Shown in pieces: positions 1 to 4,863 of a stretch of DNA of 6,758 nt (position 1 is its first letter; each line of letters opens with the position of its first letter). Both the position numbers and the translations under genes were made by a program. This DNA comes from Thermoflexus sp. (GTDB lineage Bacteria > Chloroflexota > Anaerolineae > Thermoflexales > Thermoflexaceae). Below the pieces are notes generated by a model, which worked only from the letters and a program-made list of their open reading frames with translations, was not told where the DNA came from and did not search any database. The stretch is from contig JAGHYO010000123.1 of assembly GCA_017743605.1 (NCBI GenBank), forward strand, positions 1-6,758, given 5' to 3'.

Positions 1-590
1 CCCAGGGTCTCGTAGACGTAGCCCAGCGCTCGATGGGCGTCCGGCAGATCAGGGGCCAGGCTCAGGGCTTTCTGGGCAGCGGCCAGAGCGGCCTGCGGGC
101 GATGGGCGTCGGCGTACGCTTCCGCCAGATAAGCGTGGAGAGCGGCCTCGCCGGGAAGGCGGGCGATGGCCTGTTCCCCGGCCTGGACGGCCTCCGGGAT
201 CCTCCCTTGCCAGTCCAGGATCAACGCGGCCATCCCCAGAAGGTGCGGATCCTCCGGGTCCAGCCGACGGCCTCGCTCCAGCCAGGCGGCCGCTTCCTCC
301 AGGCGGTTGGTGAAGACCAGCAGACGGATCAGCGAGGGGTAACGCGCCGGGTTCTCCGGCTCTAGGGCCAGGGCGAGGCGGTAGGCTTCCTCGGCGCTCC
401 GGAGTTCTCCCGCCCGATAGGCGGCCTCCGCCTGGCGGGCGTAGTGCGCGGCGGAGAGAGTGGGAGTAGGTGTCATCGCCACGGCGGGCGCGCGCCCCCC
501 AGCCTGCAGCTGCCAGTCCAGCGCGAACAAGGCGGCCAGGGCCAGCAGGTCGAGGAGCAGCCAGAGCAGCCAGCGCCGGCGTCGGGTCAT
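1..590 (-). CDS. Membrane-anchored TPR-repeat protein (partial, C-terminus beyond window)
   Basis: The reading frame starts at ATG 588-590 and is still open at base 1, giving about 196 residues of an incomplete protein. Residues 1-6 are basic (MTRRRR), followed by a hydrophobic run at about 7-24 that should be a single membrane anchor or uncleaved signal; a Pro/Thr-rich stretch at about 39-45 links it to the rest. From residue 49 on, the sequence is a chain of tetratricopeptide repeats: A-x-x-A-Y-R-A-G-E-L-x-x-A-E-x-A-Y at 54-70, then further units near 83-114, 116-148, 149-181 and 184 onward, many closing with a LxPE/LxPD turn. TPRs mediate protein-protein contacts, and the topology suggests an extracytoplasmic scaffold. 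It overlaps mgsA by four bases (ATGA), with GGAGG at 595-599 inside the end of mgsA as its ribosome site. Its partner and process are unknown. Confidence 0.85.
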   Translation of the reverse strand, partial: MTRRRRWLLWLLLDLLALAALFALDWQLQAGGRAPAVAMTPTPTLSAAHYARQAEAAYRAGELRSAEEAYRLALALEPENPARYPSLIRLLVFTNRLEEAAAWLERGRRLDPEDPHLLGMAALILDWQGRIPEAVQAGEQAIARLPGEAALHAYLAEAYADAHRPQAALAAAQKALSLAPDLPDAHRALGYVYETL

Positions 591-600
591 TCTTCCTCCA
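587..600 (-). promoter_or_regulatory. ATGA stop-start overlap with internal Shine-Dalgarno (mgsA to TPR gene)
   Basis: On the minus strand the mgsA stop TGA (587-589) and the TPR start ATG (588-590) share bases. GGAGG (595-599) is encoded by the last Glu codons of mgsA and lies 4 bases before the ATG. This is the classic arrangement for translational coupling, so the two proteins are probably made from one mRNA. Confidence 0.8.
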
Positions 601-961
601 GGCCGTGCAGCACCATGGAGGCGGTGGCCAGGTTGGTGGCCAGGGGGACGTTGTGGACGTTGCACAGGCGCATCACCGTGCGGATATCCGGCTCGTGGGG
701 GTGAGCGTAGAGGGGGTCGACCAGAAAGATCACCGCGTCGATCCGGCCTTCTACCACCATTGCGGCGATCTGGGCGTCCCCGCCCTGGGGGCCGGAGCGA
801 ACGCAGGCCACCTCCAACCCCAAGGCTTCCTGGAGGGTGCGCCCGGTGGTGGCCGTGGCCAGCAATTGATGGCGGGCCAGGCGCTCCTGCTCCCGCTGGG
901 CCCACTCCACCAGCTCCCCTTTCTTGCCGTCGTGGGCGATGATCGCGATCCGCTTGGGCAT
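587..961 (-). CDS. mgsA: Methylglyoxal synthase
   Basis: This 124-residue cytoplasmic enzyme should convert dihydroxyacetone phosphate to methylglyoxal and phosphate, a bypass of lower glycolysis used when sugar phosphates accumulate or phosphate is short. Family landmarks are in order: IAIIAHDGKK (5-14), a TATTG phosphate-binding segment (36-40), SGPQGGDAQI (56-65), where D62 matches the catalytic Asp71 of E. coli, DPLYAHPHEPD (82-92), containing D82, H89 and D92 equivalent to Asp91, His98 and Asp101, and the C-terminal NVPLATNLATA segment. One Asp of the usual PHDPD is Glu here. The start at ATG 959-961 is chosen because homology begins there and a G-run on the coding strand (972-977) lies 10 bases upstream; the frame stays open to 1309 but that extension has no family resemblance. 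Length is slightly below that of the E. coli enzyme, which carries longer ends. It is followed by the TPR gene. Confidence 0.95.
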   Translation of the reverse strand: MPKRIAIIAHDGKKGELVEWAQREQERLARHQLLATATTGRTLQEALGLEVACVRSGPQGGDAQIAAMVVEGRIDAVIFLVDPLYAHPHEPDIRTVMRLCNVHNVPLATNLATASMVLHGLEEE

Positions 962-1202
962 GCGTGCGATGCCCCCCGGTTCGATCTGAAGCCGTGCAGG
1001 AAGGTTCCTCTTAATGTTAACCCAGGTCCTCTGTTCGGCGGGAGATCCACGCATGAGAAGGCACTTCACGAATCCTTCGTGTCGCACCTCGGGGAGGATC
1101 GCCTTCCCGCGCCCGCCTGGCGAAAACCCTGGGACGATGCAATACGGAATCCCCCGCGGGCGCATTGGTCTCCTGAACCGGCCAGAAAACTTGGAGGGAA
1201 AG

Positions 1203-1320
1203 ATACAGATCGTCTGGATCCGCGCGCAGATCGTCAGCAGCCTCCTTCTCGGGATCGCCCTCGTCGCCCCGCAGCCCACTTCCTCCGCCGGGCCTGCCCT
1301 CGCCAGCACTCCCCTTCCTG
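1203..1320 (+). pseudogene. Signal-peptide-like fragment, probable broken front of the following ORF
   Basis: In the frame of base 1203 (one frame away from the following ORF) third positions are almost all G/C and the translation reads as a secretion signal: IQIVWIRAQIVSSLLLGIAL, then a Pro/Ser/Ala region ending in PALAS. GGAGGG (1193-1198) sits just before the codon at 1203, but that codon is ATA rather than ATG; the nearest upstream ATG in frame is 1138. Coding character passes to the next frame at about 1310-1330 with no stop between. I read this as the N-terminus of one secreted protein separated from its body by a one-base frameshift (or a sequencing error). It could also be chance in GC-rich DNA. 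Confidence 0.35.
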
Positions 1321-1326
1321 AATCCG

Positions 1327-1683
1327 GTGGTCCCTGTGATCACGACCGAGCGCTTCCTGCGCCGGAGGGCGGGGATGTGTCCTGGCGTCCTGGGAGTTCA
1401 TCCGGTCTCTGGGGAGATGTGGGTCTGCCGCGACGGCGGCTGGATGGCCCTTCGAGGGGAGGAGGTCCGGAGCATCCGGCCCGGCTCCTGCATCGTGGGC
1501 TTCCGCGCCCAGACCCCGCGCTGGTTCTGGGCCGAGGGGCGCTCAGTGATGATCAGGGGCGGGACGACGCCGGTGGCGCAGGTGAAGCTCCCCTACACAG
1601 TGGCCGGGATCGCCCTCCACGCCCGAACCCAGCCGCTTTACATTGGGATGCAAGGATCCCCTTACCCTCTTGGTCTGGATTGA
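1327..1683 (+). CDS. Hypothetical protein, likely body of a frame-broken secreted protein
   Basis: The frame encodes up to 118 residues from GTG 1327. I do not recognise the family. Third positions are strongly G/C until about codon 100, then become more mixed (tac att ggg atg caa gga), so this is probably genuine or recently genuine coding sequence. The protein is rich in Gly, Trp and aromatic residues with alternating hydrophobics (HPVSGEMWVCRDGGWMALRG, PRWFWAEG, VAGIALHARTQPLYIG), which looks like beta-strands of a propeller or sandwich. GTG 1327 has no ribosome site; the best-supported start in frame is ATG 1375, 5 bases after GGAGGG (1364-1369), giving 102 residues. Upstream of 1327 the frame stays open but is Ser/Pro-rich and unconvincing, whereas the neighbouring frame holds a signal-peptide-like sequence. 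It may therefore be a pseudogene expressed from an internal start, or a small cytosolic protein of unknown role. Confidence 0.5.
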   Translation: MVPVITTERFLRRRAGMCPGVLGVHPVSGEMWVCRDGGWMALRGEEVRSIRPGSCIVGFRAQTPRWFWAEGRSVMIRGGTTPVAQVKLPYTVAGIALHARTQPLYIGMQGSPYPLGLD

Positions 1684-1686
1684 GGA

Positions 1687-1720
1687 GCGGGCGTTGACCC
1701 GCCGCCTCTGGCTCCCCTTT
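1687..1720 (+). terminator. Weak terminator-like hairpin after the hypothetical ORF
   Basis: Four bases after the TGA at 1681-1683, GCGGG (1687-1691) pairs with CCCGC (1698-1702) around a 6-base loop. Alternatively an outer GGAGC (1684-1688) pairs with GCTCC (1711-1715), followed by CCTTT. The T-run is short, so this is a weak candidate only. Confidence 0.25.
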
Positions 1721-1823
1721 GTGCTTCGGGAACGGTGAGCCGAACGGCGAGGGCGACCTGCGGATGCACGCAGGATCTCCCGGGCTGCTGCTTGCGGGTG
1801 CGTCCCCATTTTATTGGGCCACT

Positions 1824-1859
1824 TTGTAGGACAGCTGCTCGCGGTTGTCCTACGATTTT
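1824..1859 (+). terminator. 14-bp hairpin followed by TTTT, upstream of the leader promoter
   Basis: GTAGGACA (1826-1833) and TGTCCTAC (1846-1853) are perfect inverted repeats. The arms continue inward (GCTG with CGGT, including G-T pairs) to a CTCG loop at 1838-1841, and outward by T1825-G1854 and T1824-A1855. The result is about 14 contiguous pairs closed by a tetraloop, followed by TTTT (1856-1859). It fits an intrinsic terminator that would insulate the downstream promoter from upstream plus-strand transcription. An operator-type palindrome or the end of a lost mobile element is also possible, as it lies only about 40 bases before the -35 box. Confidence 0.4.
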
Positions 1860-1868
1860 GGGACACAC

Positions 1869-1884
1869 GCCTGCTTGCCTGCTT
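1869..1884. repeat. Two tandem copies of an 8-base unit (GCCTGCTT)
   Basis: GCCTGCTT occurs twice head to tail at 1869-1876 and 1877-1884, 10 bases before the -35 element of the promoter at 1894. It could be an upstream regulator half-site pair or simple slippage; two copies are too few to decide. Confidence 0.4.
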
Positions 1885-1893
1885 GCGCCCATG

Positions 1894-1922
1894 TTGTCCC
1901 CCTGCCCATATTTTGCTATAAT
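1894..1922 (+). promoter_or_regulatory. Sigma-70-type promoter of the bpsA-speD leader
   Basis: A perfect -10 box TATAAT lies at 1917-1922 and TTGTCC (4 of 6 matches to TTGACA) at 1894-1899, separated by exactly 17 bases. The spacer contains the AT-rich CATATTTTG run. This is by far the best promoter match in the window. Initiation is expected near 1929-1930, which would put about 230 untranslated bases ahead of the start codon at 2161. Confidence 0.8.
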
Positions 1923-1929
1923 CGAAACT

Positions 1930-2160
1930 CGCGGACCGGCTGCGGAGCCAGCCGGGACCGCACAGGACAACGCTCCGTCGACGAAGGCGACAACCCAGTA
2001 GGCAGCCGTTCCGGCTTTTGGCATGCGTCGGGGCTTCCGATGGTGCCGGGTGCGGAACCCGTGCTGCCTATTTGCTTTGTAAGGGGACGGTGCGTGCGGA
2101 GCCGTCCCTTTCCCGGGCGCTGGAAGGCGCCGCCAACATTCCGGGGAAAGGAGGTGAACG
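1930..2160 (+). ncRNA. Structured 5' leader RNA of the bpsA-speD gene; class not recognised
   Basis: No protein gene is credible here, but the stretch is full of helices. Hairpin A: GCGG (1931-1934) with CCGC (1958-1961), enclosing CCGGCT (1936-1941) with AGCCGG (1950-1955). Domain B: a 10-pair helix of 1997-2006 with 2063-2072 (core TAGGCAGC/GCTGCCTA), then GTTCCG (2008-2013) with CGGAAC (2053-2058), GGCA (2020-2023) with TGCC (2044-2047), and CGTCGG (2026-2031) with CCGATG (2037-2042). This makes one long stem with internal loops. Hairpin C: 2081-2090 with 2102-2111. Hairpin D: 2107-2116 with 2141-2151. The arrangement resembles an aptamer plus expression platform. I found none of the hallmark motifs I know for SAM-I/II/IV, cobalamin, TPP, guanidine or preQ1 riboswitches. 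It could alternatively be a stand-alone small RNA or a protein-binding leader. Confidence 0.55.
2081..2154 (+). promoter_or_regulatory. Competing hairpins that can hide the ribosome-binding site
   Basis: The start codon at 2161 is preceded by a near-perfect Shine-Dalgarno, AAAGGAGGTGA (2147-2157), spaced 6 bases from the ATG. CCTTTCCCGG (2107-2116) can pair with CCGGGGAAAGG (2141-2151), leaving one bulged G, and so covers the first half of the Shine-Dalgarno; an inner GGCGC/GCGCC hairpin (2116-2120, 2127-2131) stacks inside. The same bases 2107-2111 are also the outer end of a rival 10-pair stem, AAGGGGACGG (2081-2090) with CCGTCCCTTT (2102-2111). The two full-length stems exclude each other, which is the layout of a translational on/off switch. 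The ligand or trigger is unknown. Confidence 0.5.
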
Positions 2161-3684
2161 ATGGCGGGGGAGATCCTGACCCTGGGGCGCTTGGAGCTGG
2201 CCCGCCTCCTGCGCGCCATCGTGCGGGAGGGAGATCCCTGGCAGGCCGCCGGCGCGGCTGGGCTCCCCTTTCCACGGGTGGTGGAGGGCGTCCAGCAGCT
2301 GCTCCGCCACGGGTTCCTGGCCTTCGATGGACAGCGCCTGCACCTGACGGACCGCGGCCAGGCCCTGGCCCGGGAGCTGGGCGTTCAGGCGGCCCCCGAG
2401 ATCCGTTGCGCCGCCTGTGGGGGGACCGGGGTGGACCTGGGCTTCTTCGCGGAGGTGACGCGGCGCTACGCGCAACTGGCCCGAGGCCGTCCGGAGCCCC
2501 TGGCGGCCTACGACCAGGGCTATCAGACCCTCGACTCGGTGATACGGCGGGTCGCTCTCATGGTTGCCCAGGGGGATGTGGAGGGCAAGGACATCATCGT
2601 GCTGGGCGATGACGACCTCGCCAGCCTGGCCCTGGCCCTGACCGGGTTACCCCGCTCGGTCGTGGTGATTGAGATCGACCGCCGCCTTTGCAACTTCATC
2701 GAACAGGCCGCTCGCCAGGCCGGCCTGAACATCACCGTCTACTGCCGCAGCCTCACCGAACGCCTCCCCACCGAGCTGCTCGGCCGCTTCGACACTTTCC
2801 TCACCGATCCGACCGAGACCGAGCACGGCCTTCTGCTCTTCATAGAGAAAGGGTTCATGTGTCTGCGGAAAGGGGAGGGCTGCGCCGGCTATTTCGGCAT
2901 CACCCGCATCGAGTCCAACATCGGCAAGTGGCACGTGTGGCAGCGGGAGCTCCTCAGCCGGCACGCCATCGCTTTCACCCACATCCTGCCGGACTTCAGC
3001 CTCTACGCCAACTGGGAGGATCCGGAAGAGCAGCCTATCCCGGATCTGCCACCCTTCGCCTGCCCGGCGCGGAGGCCCTGGTATCGCTCGACCTTCTTCC
3101 GGGTGGAGACGTTGCCGGAGTTCCAGCCGCCAGAGGACTACGTCATCGAAGGAGGGCAGGAGCTTTATGAGGACGAGGACGCCATCGATCAGGTGTGGCG
3201 CAGCCCAGATGTGGATATAGCCATCACTGCCTCGGTGATGACTCGTGCGCCCACACCGTTCCCCACTCAGCTCACCCTGGGCCGGCACATCATCGCCGAG
3301 TTCTGGAGGTGCCGGAACCGGGAGCCCCTGCGGGGGCTGAAGCAGGTCCTGGAGCACGCGGTGCGCCGGGCCGGCGCCACCCTGCTCAACATGAAGATTC
3401 ACCGCTTCGTCCCGGACGGCTTCTCCGCCCTGGTGCTGCTGGCGGAGTCCCATATCTCCCTCCACGCCTGGCCAGAATATGCCTACGTGGCCGTGGACGT
3501 GTTCACCTGCGGGGAGGCGGATCCGGAGGTGATCGTCGAAGTGCTCAAGGACTACCTGCAGCCCGAGGAGTCGGCCCAGATCACCCTGGAGCGCGGCCTA
3601 GGACCCTTGATGGTCCTCCCCGCCCCGCGCACGGAGACAGAGACGTCCCCGCTCCGCTCCTCCGCCCTCCCGATGGGCGTCTGA
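2161..3684 (+). CDS. Fused branched-chain polyamine synthase (BpsA type) and S-adenosylmethionine decarboxylase (SpeD)
   Basis: This 507-residue cytoplasmic protein joins two polyamine enzymes. Residues 1-75 look like a winged-helix domain, followed by RCAACGGTG (82-90). Residues about 90-320 match the BpsA/DUF43 aminopropyltransferase core, with a Rossmann nucleotide site (IIVLGDDDLASLA, 145-157), VVIEIDRR (168-175) and FDTFLTDPTETEHG (210-223). BpsA transfers aminopropyl groups to spermidine to give N4-bis(aminopropyl)spermidine. An acidic linker (about 320-350) leads to a class 1B AdoMet decarboxylase (about 365-485). Its LAESHISLHAWPEY motif gives S430 as the self-processing, pyruvoyl-forming Ser. 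S422, H435 and C450 fall at the spacing of T. maritima Ser55, His68 and Cys83, so it should be active. The decarboxylase makes the donor that the synthase needs. Length equals the sum of both families. The start is fixed by AGGAGG 6 bases upstream. Expression probably depends on the leader. Assignment of the N-half to BpsA rather than another aminopropyltransferase is by motif order only. Confidence 0.9.
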   Translation: MAGEILTLGRLELARLLRAIVREGDPWQAAGAAGLPFPRVVEGVQQLLRHGFLAFDGQRLHLTDRGQALARELGVQAAPEIRCAACGGTGVDLGFFAEVTRRYAQLARGRPEPLAAYDQGYQTLDSVIRRVALMVAQGDVEGKDIIVLGDDDLASLALALTGLPRSVVVIEIDRRLCNFIEQAARQAGLNITVYCRSLTERLPTELLGRFDTFLTDPTETEHGLLLFIEKGFMCLRKGEGCAGYFGITRIESNIGKWHVWQRELLSRHAIAFTHILPDFSLYANWEDPEEQPIPDLPPFACPARRPWYRSTFFRVETLPEFQPPEDYVIEGGQELYEDEDAIDQVWRSPDVDIAITASVMTRAPTPFPTQLTLGRHIIAEFWRCRNREPLRGLKQVLEHAVRRAGATLLNMKIHRFVPDGFSALVLLAESHISLHAWPEYAYVAVDVFTCGEADPEVIVEVLKDYLQPEESAQITLERGLGPLMVLPAPRTETETSPLRSSALPMGV

Positions 3685-3687
3685 AGG

Positions 3688-3730
3688 CACCGGACATCCC
3701 GGTGGGGGGAGGGCTTCCTCCCTCCACCGG
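3688..3730 (+). terminator. 14-bp hairpin after the bpsA-speD gene, no T-tract
   Basis: Starting 14 bases after the TGA, 3699-3712 pairs with 3717-3730 over 14 pairs (13 Watson-Crick, one G-T) around a GCTT loop. Upstream CACCGG (3688-3693) can instead pair with CCGGTG (3699-3704). No T-run follows, so it may end transcription inefficiently or rather protect the mRNA 3' end. Confidence 0.5.
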
Positions 3731-3972
3731 CTACGTCGTTGCCCGATTCCCGATGGACCTCGGCGAAGCTTCCGCCCCGGGGCTCGACCTCTGGGATTCG
3801 GAAGGGGGGAGGCGTCCCAGGGCCTGGGCTGCCTTCCGGGGGATCGCCGAGCCCGGCACCGCGGGATTCGCCTGAGGACGAGGGGGCTGTGGCGCGGAGA
3901 GCCCGGTGGCTCCCTCATTCAGCCAGGCCAGCGTCCCCGCTGGGAAGTGTAGGGTGGGATCAGCCAGCTCCA
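3731..3972. other. Non-coding or decayed stretch between the fusion gene and the kinase relic
   Basis: I find no credible gene here. Open frames exist on both strands but are Pro/Arg/Ser-rich and lack codon bias or ribosome sites. On the minus strand the frame beginning at 3973 opens with ELADPTLHFPAGTLAWL, which vaguely recalls the D-x-G-x-G-hP region of a kinase ATPase domain; it may be the frame-shifted tail of the neighbouring histidine-kinase relic, but resemblance is lost within about 25 residues. Confidence 0.4.
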
Positions 3973-4687
3973 CTAGTAGAACGGATTCCTAGATCCAGGC
4001 GCGGATCTCCGGGGGCCTCCCTCCCAACGAGCGACGGAAAGGAAGTCCAGCAAGGCGCGCAGGATGTAAGCCCCATAAGGCCCATCGACGTGGGTGTTCC
4101 CCGCTTCCTCGCATAGATCCAGGCGGATCTCCGTCGAGCGCTCAACGAGCGCCGGCTGCTCCGCCCGGGGCCGATCACGGATCGACCGGCCCAGCGGAAG
4201 GGGCTCCACCAAAGCCGTCGGCTGGCGGTGCAGCTCCGCCAAGGCTGTGAGAGGAGCAATGTATTCCAGCAGCCGATCAGCTCCTCACAAGGCCCCCTCC
4301 AGCGTCGCCGCGATGTCTGACCTCATAGAGGATGGGAACGGGCCGAGGGCCGCTTCCAGGAAGCTGATCACCGGCCTTCGGGGCTGGCGGAGCTCCGCGC
4401 TCGCGCAGGCCACCAAGGTCGTCTTCCGCTCGTCCGGATCCTTCAACCGCCGATAAGCCCGCTCTGGCTCTTCCTGCTGGGCCCTCTCCGGCTCATACGG
4501 CTCCCAGAGCTCTCAAAAGGCGGTATAGGGACTGCTGCTCCGAGCGGGAGAGCCATTCATCGGGTGTGAGATACAGATGCCCTGTTGCGGCGCTCCTGAA
4601 AAACATTTGGAACGCCGGATCGTCGGGGAACCCTAGCTCAGGAAAGGGTGCTTTCGCGCGGCAGGCACTGTGCTTAGCAAATGCCAC
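3973..4687 (-). pseudogene. Decayed sensor histidine kinase (HisKA region) relic
   Basis: Read on the minus strand, two frames join into one kinase-like protein. From 4687 the first frame gives about 64 residues (FPELGFPDDPAFQMFFRS, LYLTPDEWLSRSEQQSLYRL) and stops at TGA 4493-4495. The next frame, open from about 4512, continues EPERAYRRLKDPDERKTTLV, then CASAELRQPRRPVISFLEAA, which lines up with the H-box pattern S-H-E-L-R-T-P-L-x-x-I-x-G-F-L. It runs through a second helix (GADRLLEYIAPLTALAELHR) and a GNTHVDGPYGAYILRALLDF segment like the D-x-x-x-L-x-x-V-L-x-N-L-L lead-in to the ATPase domain, stopping at TAG 3973-3975. Damage is plain: a frameshift near 4500, an in-frame TGA at 4285-4287, Ala (4396-4398) where the phosphoacceptor His should be, and no N, G1 or G2 boxes. 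It once would have sensed a signal and phosphorylated a response regulator; no regulator gene is next to it. Confidence 0.5.
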
Positions 4688-4801
4688 TTTAACATCTTTT
4701 TAGGTGGAAACAACCAAATTGCGGACCAACGCTGCGAACTTTGCCGGGCGGCTCGGGCTGGAGGAGCGCTCTGAAGCACGTTCCGCCCTTAGGCCTGCGC
4801 G

Positions 4802-4807
4802 TAAAAT
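4802..4807 (+). promoter_or_regulatory. Possible -10 element for murJ
   Basis: TAAAAT (5 of 6 matches to TATAAT) lies 56 bases before the murJ ATG, which would give a short leader of roughly 50 bases. No good -35 box is found at 16-18 bases upstream, so support is limited to this hexamer and to its position after the decayed region. Confidence 0.3.
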
Positions 4808-4863
4808 GGGGAAGGTATCCCTGGGGCCTCTGGGTCCTTGTTCCGTCCGGTGCGGAGACTGGC

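Noticed and set aside
962..1309. N-terminal extension of mgsA back to 1309
   Set aside because: The frame is open but MgsA homology starts at the ATG at 961, which has its own ribosome site; the extension has no family match.
470..1321. Long plus-strand open frame (283 codons)
   Set aside because: It lies antisense to mgsA and the TPR gene, is Pro/Arg/Ala-rich with no domain resemblance, and mgsA on the other strand is unambiguous.
2018..2046. Second promoter in the leader starting with TTGGCA (2018-2023)
   Set aside because: No acceptable -10 hexamer at 16-18 bases, and the bases belong to the long stem.
1930..2160. Leader as a known SAM, cobalamin, TPP or guanidine riboswitch
   Set aside because: None of the conserved core sequences I know for these classes is present; a covariance search was not possible.
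2647..3465. Minus-strand open frame of 272 codons
   Set aside because: It is the mirror of the bpsA-speD codons, a usual artefact of high-GC third positions; the plus strand has catalytic motifs.
3739..4116. Plus-strand open frame of 125 codons
   Set aside because: Pro/Ser/Arg-rich, no ribosome site, no recognisable motif, and it overlaps the minus-strand kinase relic.
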